A DNA stretch of 64,000 bases from Nitrosospira multiformis (lineage in GTDB: Bacteria; Pseudomonadota; Gammaproteobacteria; Burkholderiales; Nitrosomonadaceae): NCBI RefSeq assembly GCF_900110185.1, contig NZ_FOCT01000011.1, positions 1-64,000 on the forward strand, read 5' to 3'. A program made the translations under genes and the position numbers. This document shows, piece after piece, positions 18,543 to 28,180 of the stretch. Each line of letters opens with the position of its first letter. Position 1 is the first letter of the stretch. The notes beneath the pieces are model-generated. The model was not told where the DNA came from, did no database searches, and saw only the letters and a program-made list of their open reading frames with translations.

Positions 18543-18873
18543 AAGCTTTCCTCTTCGATGGTTTCAAGTCTTACCTGAGTTGGTAATTCAATAACAGCAC
18601 ATAGACTATCACGGCAAAAGAAAAAGTGAAATGTAGCGCATGCCGAGCCATTGCTTTTCTATGTCAATTCATTATGTTGCCCCTGTCTGCGACCGCCCTC
18701 CGGTTCAAAGCAATGCACGATTGACATAACGTCAAACACTTTTCGGGCGCGTCGACCTAGGCCGAAATCATCAAGTTTGTCATAAAACTGTGACAAAACT
18801 GCAATGAAACGGACATCTGCCGGAATTATTCTCCCCTCGGTTTTTATCAAACATCCGAAAAGAGAATAGACCG
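18543..18873. other. Divergent regulatory region, DUF2024 / porin
   Basis: This 331-base gap contains the Pho box listed separately, a likely -10 (TATTCT at 18827-18832) for the porin, and a small inverted repeat TTGAC-ATAAC-GTCAA at 18721-18735. The inverted repeat could be an operator for either gene. No small gene is evident. Confidence 0.5.
18777..18809 (+). promoter_or_regulatory. Three-unit Pho box upstream of the porin
   Basis: Three successive 11-base units, TTGTCATAAAA, CTGTGACAAAA and CTGCAATGAAA, match the PhoB half-site consensus CTGTCATAWAW with the proper 11-base phase. A -10-like TATTCT starts 18 bases after the last unit, and the porin ATG follows about 65 bases after it. PhoB-activated promoters use the Pho box in place of a -35. 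This predicts induction under phosphate limitation. Confidence 0.75.
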
Positions 18874-20553
18874 ATGAAATTACGCAAGCTTACACTGGCA
18901 CTCGCTACCGCCCTGGGTTCAAGCTTATCGTCCGCAGCTTTCGCCCTTGATCTTTATGTCGATACCAAAACCGAGCAAATTTATGCGAAACCTGCACCCG
19001 GACGTGTGCATATCGGTTCTTTTGTGAGAGAAGGGGATTCTCCGTCTAAAACTGTGGACAAAGCTGATAAAACCGTTGAAGCATCAAAGGACCGATCAGA
19101 TGGCCAGACAGCAGAAAGGGCAGCCGAAAAAACAGATCCGGCAGAACTGATGGCGGCCCGTAGAGACATCGAAATGAAGGCGAAGATGCGGGAAGCGCGT
19201 CTCGTCAGCGACATGGCATCACTGGAAGAGCGGGTCAAGCAAACTGAAAAAACCAAGATGAAGTATGGACCTGGATTGCATTTTGAAAGTGCTGATGGCA
19301 ACTTTACTGCCGCGATCGATGGACGCCTGCAAGCCGACTCGCAATACAACATTACCAATGACGTCCTACCGCCCGCGCCCAATGATCGTCCCTATGAACT
19401 GAACAGTGGTGCCAATATCCGGCGTGCACGTCTCGGTGTTGAAGGTACTGTTTTCAAAAAGTGGGATTATAAATTCGAGTACGATTTCAGCCGCGGAAAC
19501 GGAGCAGTGACGTCAGGCATAACCGATGCCTTTATCCGTTATAACTTCGATAATCCCCTGTCAATCAAAGTCGGTTCATTCAAGGAGCCATTCAGCCTGG
19601 AAGAAGCCACCAGTAACCGGTTTCTGACGTTCATCGAACGGAACATGGCCGTGAACACATTTGTCGACAATCCCAACGTCTACAAGACCGGGATAGGCGT
19701 CAACTATGCCGTCCCCCGTTGGCAAACCGGGATCTCCTTCCAGACCGAGCCGGTGGGCAGTTGGTCGAGCGCCTCCACGTCGATCAATCCCAATGGCAAT
19801 AATAGCCGTAATAACGGTTCGGGCGACACCAGTTGGGAAGGGGTAGGCCGAATTTCCGGCAGGCCCTGGATGGAAAGCGAGACCAAGTTCTGGCATGTAG
19901 GAGCGTCAGCAGCATACACCAGGGTCAACACGCAGTACGAAGGAGACGGTGACTTCGCCAACGGGGGGATGAGCTTCGGGTCTTTCCCCGCTGCCAACGT
20001 TGACCGAACCAACGTGCTGAACACGAGCAACCTGAGCATCGGCAACAAGAACGACCCAGCCTCACGCCGGATAGAAAGCTTCAATCGGTGGGGTGCGGAA
20101 ACTGCCTTGGTCTATGGCCCGTTCTCCGCGCAGGGAGAGTACCTGCGAACCGATATAAACGGTCATGGTTATAGCGGAGAATCCCTGTTCGGCTTCTACG
20201 GTTACTTAAGCTACTTCCTGACCGGCGAATCCCGTGTTTACCACGTCAAGAATGGAGCATGGAACAGAATAAAACCGCTCCAGACTTTTCAGCTCAATGG
20301 CCCGGGTTGGGGAGCCTGGGAAATTGCCGCAGGGTACGATTACATGAATATGAACGACGGAGTCATCAGGGGTGGAAAAGCCGATCTCATCAAGTTCGGT
20401 CTGAACTGGTATCCTCACTCACATGTTCGCGTCATGACCAATTATGTTCACGTCCTAGATGTAAATACGGCGGGAGTGACGGATCGCCGCAGTGCCGGCT
20501 TTAACAATGCCAATCTCGATATGTGGTTGACACGCTTTCAGGTAGATTTTTAA
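18874..20553 (+). CDS. Phosphate-selective-type outer membrane porin (OprO/OprP family)
   Basis: This 559-residue protein has a signal peptide cut after about residue 24 (AFA-LD). A charged, coiled-coil-prone segment (about 40-130) follows, then a beta-barrel of the OprO/OprP family beginning near GLHFESADGNFTAAIDGRLQ and ending in the aromatic VDF typical of outer membrane proteins. Trimeric porins of this family take up phosphate or polyphosphate. The upstream Pho box supports a phosphate role here. The extended coiled-coil between signal and barrel may anchor to peptidoglycan or form a stalk; that is inference. No partner gene is adjacent. Confidence 0.88.
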   Translation: MKLRKLTLALATALGSSLSSAAFALDLYVDTKTEQIYAKPAPGRVHIGSFVREGDSPSKTVDKADKTVEASKDRSDGQTAERAAEKTDPAELMAARRDIEMKAKMREARLVSDMASLEERVKQTEKTKMKYGPGLHFESADGNFTAAIDGRLQADSQYNITNDVLPPAPNDRPYELNSGANIRRARLGVEGTVFKKWDYKFEYDFSRGNGAVTSGITDAFIRYNFDNPLSIKVGSFKEPFSLEEATSNRFLTFIERNMAVNTFVDNPNVYKTGIGVNYAVPRWQTGISFQTEPVGSWSSASTSINPNGNNSRNNGSGDTSWEGVGRISGRPWMESETKFWHVGASAAYTRVNTQYEGDGDFANGGMSFGSFPAANVDRTNVLNTSNLSIGNKNDPASRRIESFNRWGAETALVYGPFSAQGEYLRTDINGHGYSGESLFGFYGYLSYFLTGESRVYHVKNGAWNRIKPLQTFQLNGPGWGAWEIAAGYDYMNMNDGVIRGGKADLIKFGLNWYPHSHVRVMTNYVHVLDVNTAGVTDRRSAGFNNANLDMWLTRFQVDF

Positions 20554-20587
20554 CGCTACCGGGAGATACGGTGGCTTAAAAGCGCAC

Positions 20588-20639
20588 GGCAGATTGCGAA
20601 CATTTCCACTCCGATGGGGCGGAAATGTTCGCTGCTGCC
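20588..20639. terminator. Long hairpin between convergent porin and DUF748 genes
   Basis: A perfect 12-base stem (GCGAACATTTCC at 20596-20607 with GGAAATGTTCGC at 20621-20632) is extended by GGCAG/CTGCC (20588-20592 and 20635-20639) across a small internal loop. Sited between two convergent stops, it probably ends transcription from both sides. No T-run follows, so it may act as a transcript-end stabiliser instead. Confidence 0.6.
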
Positions 20640-20648
20640 GAGCAGTGG

Positions 20649-23600
20649 TTACCTCAGCGAGAACTCCACGCGGTTACCCGGCTTCTCACGGTTCGTGCCT
20701 GCTTCAACTTTCGGCGAAAGTACGAAAATTCGAGCGTCAGGGATTCCCCCATGCTCGATCAACCAGTCCCGTGCGCTCATCGCCCGGCTTTCGGCAAGCC
20801 CCTCTAGTTCTGCATCCCCCGCGTCGATGTTGGCAAGCATCAGCTTCTCCATCTCTTCCGTAGGCAGGCTTTTTGACAGACCGATGAAGTTTTTCGGCTT
20901 CTCGAACTTGGCATCCTTGTAAATCTGCTCCAGGTATTTTTCATATTCCTCCGGTGTCAGTGTTACATCTTCCAGAGAATCGTAAGATTTTCCTTTTTTG
21001 ATATCCACTGACAATTTCTCCGCCTTGATTTTGCGTTCAAGTACACCCCGCTTCAAAGGCTCCGGATCACTTGAAGCATCGGCATGCCCGATGATCTCGA
21101 GATTGAGCGCTGGCCGATCTGTCAGTGCCTGGGCTAACTTCTGGAGTCTTTCTTCTGCTTCTGGCGGAATCTTTACCTCACCTGCGGGAAAATTGATCTC
21201 CGATAATTCTTCTCCCCCGAAAAGCGATCCGAGCACCGTGAAAGGCGCCGTGGCTGCTTTGGTCAGCAAGTTGAGGATTGCTTTGACAATTATGCCTCCC
21301 AGGCTGAATTTCGGATCGTTGATGGAACCGCTTATAGGGAGACGAATATCTATTTCTCCGCGTCGGTTTTTTAGCAGCGCCAATGCGAGGTTGACCGGAA
21401 TCGATAGTGCATCCGGACTTTCAATTTTCTCACCGAAAGTCAATTGATCCAGGAAGATGCTGTTTTCCGCTGTTAACTCGCCGTGTTCAACATGATAGTG
21501 GACGTCGACCGATAGCTTGCCTTTCTCGATTTCGTATCCGATATATTTCCCCGAATAGGGGCTGAACGTAGGCATATCGATACCCTTGGCCGAGGCCGTA
21601 ATATCAAGATAGAGTTCTCTGCCGAAGGCATCGACCGACCCGCTGATTTTCAATGGGGCCGTTTTATCTACCGCGCCGCGAATATCCACTTCCCCGGTTT
21701 TCCGGGGATTGAGCGGTCCTATGCGTCCCGCCAGGTCGGTCAAGTAGGCGCGATAGTTGGGCTGGATGAACTGGTCCTGAAAATTGACGTGTCCTCCCTG
21801 CATCACGATACGTCCTATGCGGACGGGTAGATTCTTGCGCGGAGGGGGCTGTGAAGGAACAGGCGCAGCTCGTGATATTTCAGAAGATGTGCTCGCCGGT
21901 TCCGGCTCGGGCGTCGTTGCCGGCGCGGCAGCAGCCTGTGAGGGAGAAACCGCTGTTTCCTCCTGCCGCACGATATATTTGAGATTCAACTCGCCTTGGG
22001 GAGTAACGACGACATGAGCAAAAAAGTCGGTAAGGGTGATCGAAGCGGCGTTGATGCTGAGAGGTTCATTGGCAAACTCGATACCCTTGATATCGACACT
22101 TCGCCAACGCATGAGGTTGGTGGCGTCCGCCTTGTCCAGCATGTTGAAATTAGTGAGCCTTCCATCTCCGCGCACCGCCACTTTTAACGGCGATGCCTTT
22201 TCTCCCCGCACCCGCTCAGCTCGCTCCTGCCCCTTGCCCCCATCCGCTTTGATCTTGCCGCGGAAGGATAACGCCCCGCGCGAGAACAGCACATTCAACC
22301 GGTCTCCAGCCCAGCCTTGCAATGCAACAAGATCAACATCCTTGGCATTGACGGCCAGATCCGCGGCGACCGGTGCCCAGGCAAGGGTACCTTTTGTTTC
22401 CAGGCTGCCTGTTTTGTTTACTTCCGCCTTGAGCTCGAGTTGGGATGGCGTTGTACCGCTGAAATCGATCTGATTGACTGCCAGGTCCAGGGTATTGACC
22501 ACCATGGGGGCTACGTCCGGCAAAGTGGCATCTTCAAAGCGCAGCGCGGCATCCGCCAGCTTGAAGCTTCCAAGTTTTACCGTCCATGGCTTGCCTGTGT
22601 CCGCTTGGGGAGAAGGAGGGGTAGAGGATTGCGATGCCTTTTCCGCCCTGTTTATCGGGGTAAAAAGCCTGGCAAGATCGAGCCGACCGTCCTTATGGCG
22701 TCGCAATGAGGCATTGAAGCGATCCAGAGTTGCAGCGCCGAAGCTAACATTCTTCTGTCCGGTATCGACCACGATCTCATCGAGCATAAGCTTCGGCAGG
22801 TTGAGTGTGGGTTCAGCGCTGCCTTCTGGCGTCACCGCAATTTCCGTCAGGACTACGGCAGCTCGCGAAGGCTTCACCGCATTCAGGTTTATTTCAGTCA
22901 ATTGGACGTTGAACTCGCCCAGCGTGGCAGCATAGGGCGCCTCCACCGAATGATTCTCGACTTTCAGCTTCTTTAAGGCAGCATTGCCTGTGAGAACCAA
23001 GGCAGGCGATTGGCCGTCGACTTGAGCAAACGTCAACAAGAGCTCACTGTCAAAATACCCGGAGAGAAGGTGAATACCGACGGGAATGGGGGAATACTCG
23101 TCTATACGCGTCAGATCCACATCACTCAACCTGATCTCAAGTGTCGCTTCACGATTTGTGGTGAAAGGCCGCAGCTTGCCGGTGAGATTGAACGGAGCAC
23201 CGTTCACCCTGGCGCTGAAGCGCGGTTCCACCCATGTTTCCTCCGCGCTTTCGAAATTGGCGATGAAAGGTACACCGATTTGAATGTCGGATATCTCCTG
23301 CTGACTTTTTTTCACATGGTCGACGAATTCGAAGCGACCGTCTTTGATAACAATATTCTGCACCGAGAACATGCTCTTGCCGCGCTCTTCCTCCTCTTCT
23401 TTCGGCCGTTTCATGAAGTCTTCTATCAGATCGGTGATATTGAACTGCTGCTGAGCTTCGCGAACGAGGCGCACAGCGGGCCCTTTGAGCGAAACCGAAC
23501 TAATCACGGGCGCACGATGAGCAATAGAGGCAATACTCAGGTCGAGGTAAAGTTCATCAAAGGAAAAAAGATTCTTGTCTGCGTCTACGCTTGTCTCTTT

Positions 23601-23846
23601 TTCGCCTATTCGAAAACCACGGACCGTCAACTCCAGCGTATAGGGTTGAATGTCGATCGACTGTACAGTAACGGGGCGGTGCAGAACGTCCGATAAAGCG
23701 GCTTCCAGCTTTGCCTTGGTATATCCGGGCAACCAGAAATAGCCGAGCAGACCAAACAGGATAATTATCCCGGCGAAAACGCTCAGACCGATCAGGAAAC
23801 GGCGGTGGCGGATGAAGCGATGCAAGAACGTTGTGAGGGAAGACAT
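20649..23846 (-). CDS. DUF748 (AsmA-like) envelope protein
   Basis: This protein has about 1065 residues. One N-terminal membrane segment (LIGLSVFAGIIILFGLLGYF) is followed by a very long periplasmic region of repeated beta-rich AsmA/DUF748 units. A variable, proline-rich linker lies near residue 660, and a C-terminal part contains LNLEIIGHADASSDPEPL and ends NRVEFSLR. AsmA-like and DUF748 proteins span the periplasm and are thought to assist outer-membrane lipid or protein transport. ATG at 23846 is chosen; an upstream TTG frame to 23912 has no ribosome site. It is convergent with the porin and stands alone. Confidence 0.85.
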   Translation of the reverse strand: MSSLTTFLHRFIRHRRFLIGLSVFAGIIILFGLLGYFWLPGYTKAKLEAALSDVLHRPVTVQSIDIQPYTLELTVRGFRIGEKETSVDADKNLFSFDELYLDLSIASIAHRAPVISSVSLKGPAVRLVREAQQQFNITDLIEDFMKRPKEEEEERGKSMFSVQNIVIKDGRFEFVDHVKKSQQEISDIQIGVPFIANFESAEETWVEPRFSARVNGAPFNLTGKLRPFTTNREATLEIRLSDVDLTRIDEYSPIPVGIHLLSGYFDSELLLTFAQVDGQSPALVLTGNAALKKLKVENHSVEAPYAATLGEFNVQLTEINLNAVKPSRAAVVLTEIAVTPEGSAEPTLNLPKLMLDEIVVDTGQKNVSFGAATLDRFNASLRRHKDGRLDLARLFTPINRAEKASQSSTPPSPQADTGKPWTVKLGSFKLADAALRFEDATLPDVAPMVVNTLDLAVNQIDFSGTTPSQLELKAEVNKTGSLETKGTLAWAPVAADLAVNAKDVDLVALQGWAGDRLNVLFSRGALSFRGKIKADGGKGQERAERVRGEKASPLKVAVRGDGRLTNFNMLDKADATNLMRWRSVDIKGIEFANEPLSINAASITLTDFFAHVVVTPQGELNLKYIVRQEETAVSPSQAAAAPATTPEPEPASTSSEISRAAPVPSQPPPRKNLPVRIGRIVMQGGHVNFQDQFIQPNYRAYLTDLAGRIGPLNPRKTGEVDIRGAVDKTAPLKISGSVDAFGRELYLDITASAKGIDMPTFSPYSGKYIGYEIEKGKLSVDVHYHVEHGELTAENSIFLDQLTFGEKIESPDALSIPVNLALALLKNRRGEIDIRLPISGSINDPKFSLGGIIVKAILNLLTKAATAPFTVLGSLFGGEELSEINFPAGEVKIPPEAEERLQKLAQALTDRPALNLEIIGHADASSDPEPLKRGVLERKIKAEKLSVDIKKGKSYDSLEDVTLTPEEYEKYLEQIYKDAKFEKPKNFIGLSKSLPTEEMEKLMLANIDAGDAELEGLAESRAMSARDWLIEHGGIPDARIFVLSPKVEAGTNREKPGNRVEFSLR

Positions 23847-23987
23847 GAATGAGAGTTTTCGGAAAGTAGCTGCCCGGTGCGCAAAAGGGTAAAAAGGGTA
23901 TAGAGGCTTCAACCTCTCTTGTACATGAACTTCTTTCTATGCATGACTTTACGCTGCGCAGAAAAACGGGTCAATTACGACCGGAAA

Positions 23988-24359
23988 TCATCGCGAGGAG
24001 CGACGTGGCTGCGGCGGAATGAGTCGGAAAGTAATGACCACCAGGAGCGCGAACAGTACATACGCTACCAGAAATGCCCATTCCGGAAGATCATAGAAGA
24101 GGATGAGGTGCAGCCAGCGCTCGATGAAACCTGTTTCGGTTACCCTTCCACGCAAGGCGTCTTCCAGCCATGTCAGCGGACATACCACGCCAAGCAGGGA
24201 CTCGGCGGTAACGTACAAGATAGCGGCAAGATGGGCAAACCGGAACCTTCGATTTCGCACAAAGCTCACCCCTATCCAGTTACCCACCCAGATCAGTGGT
24301 AGGCCGCCGACAACAAACAGCACGAACAGAAAATGAATGACTAGGATGATATCGGCCAT
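23988..24359 (-). CDS. DUF2784 family membrane protein
   Basis: This 123-residue protein has four hydrophobic segments and the family hallmarks: HFLFVLFVVGG near the start, FAHLAAILYV, and CPLTWLE...LR in the middle. DUF2784 proteins are small inner membrane proteins of unknown function. It ends 142 bases from the DUF748 start and is divergent from the TauE gene, sharing a 131-base promoter region. Confidence 0.85.
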   Translation of the reverse strand: MADIILVIHFLFVLFVVGGLPLIWVGNWIGVSFVRNRRFRFAHLAAILYVTAESLLGVVCPLTWLEDALRGRVTETGFIERWLHLILFYDLPEWAFLVAYVLFALLVVITFRLIPPQPRRSSR

Positions 24360-24404
24360 TTGTCGAACAGGTTTGGGGATTGATCCGCTCCCGAAAATAA
24401 CAAA

Positions 24405-24420
24405 AGAATAAACATATTCT
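24405..24420. promoter_or_regulatory. Palindrome in the DUF2784 / TauE divergent promoter region
   Basis: AGAATA-AACA-TATTCT is a perfect 6-base inverted repeat in an AT-rich stretch 70 bases before the TauE start. Size and place fit an operator, but no regulator gene is adjacent and the motif is short enough to arise by chance. Confidence 0.25.
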
Positions 24421-24490
24421 ATTAGGTTATTTCTGGATATTCATGCCTGTCGGTATAGTGTTGCGCTTATAGAAGAGGCAGGAATAAGGT

Positions 24491-25468
24491 ATGAAGATTC
24501 GCAACCTGGATCTGTCAGGCAACCCGATCAATATCGAACATCAGCAATTAGGGATTCCTCCCGTCGAGGAACCGGTCTCCCATCCCGGCACTCACCCGCT
24601 CCTTCACGCGGCGGCCTGGTTTGCCGTGGCAGTGTTGATCATATTGATCCTTTTTCTGGCCGGTCGTTTTTTTATTTCCAATAACTGGTTCGGGGGCTGG
24701 CAGATCATTGGCGAAACCCTGAGCAGCAGCATTTTCTGGAATGCTGCGATAGTCGGATTCTTCGCCCAGGTCGTGGATGGCGCTCTGGGAATGGCTTATG
24801 GGGTGACAGCCACCACTTTCCTGCTTGCTTCGGGCGCCACACCAGGGGTGGCCAGCGCCAGTGTCCATATCGCCGAGATTTTTACCACCGGCGTTTCCGG
24901 CATTTCGCATGTCAAGTTCGGCAACGTGAACAAGGATTTGTTCGTCCGGCTGCTCGTGCCCGGCATCCTTGGCGGTATCCTGGGGGCGGTGCTGGTGACG
25001 CAGGTCGATGGCACCCTGTTCAAGCCCTATGTTTCCGCGTATCTGTTGCTGCTGGGAATCTACATTCTGAGCAAAGCGTTCCGGTCTTTGCGCCCGCGCA
25101 AGAATCCGCCGAAGCACGTGGGAAAGCTCGCCCTGTTTGGCGGATTCGTCGATGCGGCAGGCGGCGGCGGATGGGGGCCGGTGGTAACATCCACGCTGGT
25201 CAGTACGGGAAACGATCCGCGCACGACCATCGGCTCCGTCAATTTCGCCGAATTCTTCCTGACGCTGACCGGCGCCGCCGTTTTCACCTTGCTGATGGAA
25301 ACCAATACATGGCCCATCATTGCGGGATTGGTCTTCGGCGGTTTGTTCGCCGCACCGTTTGCGGCAGTTCTATGCAAAAAGCTGCACGCGAAGACCCTGC
25401 TCATACTCGTGGGTTCCCTGATCATTATAACCAGTCTTTATAACCTGTACAGGGCGCTCGGGAGCTAG
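24491..25468 (+). CDS. TauE/SafE family sulfite/sulfonate exporter-like permease
   Basis: This 325-residue protein has a 35-residue polar N-terminus, then about eight membrane segments. Both TauE half-motifs are visible: GFFAQVVDGALGMAYGV and GFVDAAGGGGWGP, the duplicated signature of the family. It probably moves a sulfur-containing anion (sulfite, sulfoacetate or thiosulfate) across the inner membrane; the substrate cannot be assigned. The next genes on the opposite strand are thiol-redox proteins, so a sulfur theme is possible but not shown. Confidence 0.88.
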   Translation: MKIRNLDLSGNPINIEHQQLGIPPVEEPVSHPGTHPLLHAAAWFAVAVLIILILFLAGRFFISNNWFGGWQIIGETLSSSIFWNAAIVGFFAQVVDGALGMAYGVTATTFLLASGATPGVASASVHIAEIFTTGVSGISHVKFGNVNKDLFVRLLVPGILGGILGAVLVTQVDGTLFKPYVSAYLLLLGIYILSKAFRSLRPRKNPPKHVGKLALFGGFVDAAGGGGWGPVVTSTLVSTGNDPRTTIGSVNFAEFFLTLTGAAVFTLLMETNTWPIIAGLVFGGLFAAPFAAVLCKKLHAKTLLILVGSLIIITSLYNLYRALGS

Positions 25469-25537
25469 CGCAGAAGCCGGAGGAATATAATCGAAATGCA
25501 ATTTTCCGCGCCTACGAGGGATTTTTTCAGCGGTTCC

Positions 25538-26089
25538 CTAGAGTAAAGGTCCGATCATGGATTCAAGCTTGCTCTCACTCAGGCGACCGAGTTTGCTACC
25601 AATCATTTTACCGTTCCGGTCAATCACGACGGTAAAAGGCAGCGCACCCTGGATGTTTCCCGCAGCACCCGCGATCTGCATCGCTTTCATATCTCCCACG
25701 AGGACCGGATAATTGATGCCCATTTCCTTGCTGAATGCTGCCGCCCTTTCTTTCTGATCCACCGCAATGCCTACGAAGACCAATCCCTTATCACGAAATT
25801 TGTCCTGAAAGGAGATAAACTCGGGTATTTCCTCGCGGCATGGCGCGCACCAGCTCGCCCAGAAATTCACCACCATGACTTTTCCCCGCCACTGGGAAAC
25901 AGGCTGGATATTTCCCTCGAGATCAGGAAAACTCGCCGCCAGTATCGACTCGGCGCCTTTAGTAGCCACGGCGGCGTCAGGAGGGGATGCCACATCATTG
26001 CTCGCCAACTGTCCGCGCAATAAGACTCCTGCTGCCACCGCAAGTATGGCAATACCCGTGTACAACAATACCTGTCGCAATTTTGTCAT
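25538..26089 (-). CDS. TlpA/ResA-like periplasmic thioredoxin
   Basis: This 183-residue protein has an N-terminal membrane anchor (about 5-22) and a periplasmic redoxin domain. The active site is WASWCAPCREE, the cis-Pro loop is ALPFTVVID, and VNFWASW is the usual strand. ATG at 26089 has AGGA seven bases upstream. It reduces disulfides in periplasmic partners, for example apocytochrome c or copper-site cysteines of oxidase subunits. It lies downstream of dsbD on the same strand, which could supply its electrons. The client is unknown. Confidence 0.88.
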   Translation of the reverse strand: MTKLRQVLLYTGIAILAVAAGVLLRGQLASNDVASPPDAAVATKGAESILAASFPDLEGNIQPVSQWRGKVMVVNFWASWCAPCREEIPEFISFQDKFRDKGLVFVGIAVDQKERAAAFSKEMGINYPVLVGDMKAMQIAGAAGNIQGALPFTVVIDRNGKMIGSKLGRLSESKLESMIGPLL

Positions 26090-26199
26090 TGTTATTCCTG
26101 AGAAAATAAGCTTCAAATCCTGACCCGGCGACCGCGACTCACGAGTTCGGCTTGCCTGTGCGCACTCCGGATCAATTAAATTACGCTGCTAGGGGAAAG

Positions 26200-28164
26200 C
26201 TAGATCAGCACCGCGTTAAGTATTTTCAGAAAAGCCGGCGTGTCCTGATAGCCGATGATTTTGACGTTGGGAACTTGACGCCCCTCTTTGTCCATGAAGA
26301 GAATGGCCGGAGGCCCGAACAGCTTGAAGCGCTTGAGAAGCTCCATGTCCTCAGGCGTACCTGCTGTCACATCAACCTGCAGCAGCACAACGTCTTTCAA
26401 TCGTGCCTGGACAGCTGGATCAGTGAAAGTAAAACGCTCCATTTCCTTGCAGGAGATGCACCAGTCTGCATAAAAATCCAGCATTACGTATTTGTTTCTC
26501 GACTGGAGGATCTGTTGATTCAGTTCCGCTACCGACTTTACTTTCTGGAACGGCAAATGCTCATTTGAGTTGATATCGTCCTTTTTTACCCCTTCCATGC
26601 CAGCCGCTGAAATATTCAGCTTTGAAAGAGGTTGCAGGATATCGCGACTGCCGGAAAACACGCCGATGAGCAAGGCGATGCCCGTCAGCAGGGCAATCAT
26701 GCCCACCCCCTTGAGGAATTTCTGAAAACCGGGAGCACTCGGCTGCAGCGGGTCCACCGCATGCAGATAAATGGCCGACACGATCAGCAGGGCGGCCCAT
26801 AGCAGCATGTGTACCACGGCAGGAATCACCGGCGATATCAGCCATATCGCCACCCCCAGCAGCAATACCCCGAACGACTGCTTGACTCCTTCCATCCATG
26901 CACCTGCTTTCGGCAGGAGGGCGCCGGCGGAGGCGCCCAGCAACAGCAAGGGCAGGCCCATGCCCAGCGCCATGGCAAAGAGCGCCGAGCCCCCGAGCAC
27001 TACATCCCGAGTCTGACTGATATACAACAGCGCACCTGCAAGAGGCGCTGCCACACACGGTCCGACGATCAGTGCGGACAAGGCGCCCATGCCGAATACA
27101 CTGGTCAGATGCCCCCCTTTAAGATGTCCAGCTTCTTCCGAAATCTTGCTCTGAAAAAAAGTGGGGAGCTGCAGCTCATAAAACCCGAACATGGAAAATG
27201 CGAGTGTTACAAAGATCAGTGCGAACGCGCCAAGTACCCAGGCGTTCTGAAAGGTTGCCGACAGCATTGCCCCGGAGAGTCCCGCTGCCACCCCGGCAAT
27301 AGCATAGGTAATGGCCATTCCAAGCACGTAGGCCAGGGCCAGAATGAATCCACGCTGCTTGGTAACGTGCTGCCCCCCTTTGGCGATAATGCCGGATAGA
27401 ATGGGGAACATGGGAAATACACAGGGAGTAAAGGAGAGAAGCAGGCCGATACCGAAGAAGCCGGTGAGAATCAGCCAGAAGTTACCGGTCTGGAACATTC
27501 TCTCGATTTCCACCGATTCCGTCTCGATAACGGCCGAACCATCCTTCGACTGGAACAACTCGTCAGTTGCGTCAACTCGTACTCCAGCGGTACCTGTTGC
27601 GGCGGATGCATCAGCGCTCATTGCATTGGCGACCGCTCCGGCCGCTGCCTTTGCAACCGGCAGCGTCAGATCGATTACCTTGCTTATGGGCGCATAGCAG
27701 ACACCGATGGGCTCGTTGCAACCCTGATAAGTGGCAACAAGCGTCAGCTTGTCGTCAGAAGACGCATTCCGCTTCAGGGAAATCAGTGCTTCAAACGGCT
27801 CGTGAAAAACCTCGACCTCCCCAAAGGTCACATCGCTTTTCATCTTTCCCTGTGGCAGGGAGATGTTTTCAACGGTGGTTCCGGGGGTCTGCGGTTTGAA
27901 CGCAACTTTATCCTTGTAAAGATAATAGTTCTTCGCCGGTTCGAACTGCGCCACAAGCGTATTTGCGTCCCGTACCTTAACCTTCAGCTTGAAAGCCTCG
28001 TCAGGGGGCAGCAATTCCTGCTCCTCCTGATCCTGGCCAAAAGTCGAGCGCAGTTGCTGCAAACCCGAAAGAAATCCGGAAGTTTTTCCTTCTTCCGCAA
28101 AGATGCTTGTGCTGAAAAAGCAGAGAAACAGCAGGAAATATCGGCTATATCGGTTCAGGGGCAT
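26200..28164 (-). CDS. dsbD: Thiol:disulfide interchange protein DsbD
   Basis: This 654-residue protein has three parts. After a signal peptide comes an immunoglobulin-like alpha domain with the reactive pair in YQGCNEPIGVCYAP. The central domain has about eight membrane segments with the transfer cysteines at FTPCVFPM and GPCVAAPL. The C-terminal thioredoxin-like gamma domain has DWCISC at about C569/C572. It carries reducing power from cytoplasmic thioredoxin to periplasmic proteins such as DsbC-type isomerases and cytochrome c maturation factors. It starts 16 bases after cutA and is followed by the TlpA-like gene, a natural partner. Confidence 0.95.
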   Translation of the reverse strand: MPLNRYSRYFLLFLCFFSTSIFAEEGKTSGFLSGLQQLRSTFGQDQEEQELLPPDEAFKLKVKVRDANTLVAQFEPAKNYYLYKDKVAFKPQTPGTTVENISLPQGKMKSDVTFGEVEVFHEPFEALISLKRNASSDDKLTLVATYQGCNEPIGVCYAPISKVIDLTLPVAKAAAGAVANAMSADASAATGTAGVRVDATDELFQSKDGSAVIETESVEIERMFQTGNFWLILTGFFGIGLLLSFTPCVFPMFPILSGIIAKGGQHVTKQRGFILALAYVLGMAITYAIAGVAAGLSGAMLSATFQNAWVLGAFALIFVTLAFSMFGFYELQLPTFFQSKISEEAGHLKGGHLTSVFGMGALSALIVGPCVAAPLAGALLYISQTRDVVLGGSALFAMALGMGLPLLLLGASAGALLPKAGAWMEGVKQSFGVLLLGVAIWLISPVIPAVVHMLLWAALLIVSAIYLHAVDPLQPSAPGFQKFLKGVGMIALLTGIALLIGVFSGSRDILQPLSKLNISAAGMEGVKKDDINSNEHLPFQKVKSVAELNQQILQSRNKYVMLDFYADWCISCKEMERFTFTDPAVQARLKDVVLLQVDVTAGTPEDMELLKRFKLFGPPAILFMDKEGRQVPNVKIIGYQDTPAFLKILNAVLI

Positions 28165-28180
28165 GACAACCAGATTCTCT

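Noticed and set aside
23847-23912. TTG-started extension of the DUF748 protein
   Set aside because: No ribosome site; the ATG at 23846 gives a normal anchor sequence.
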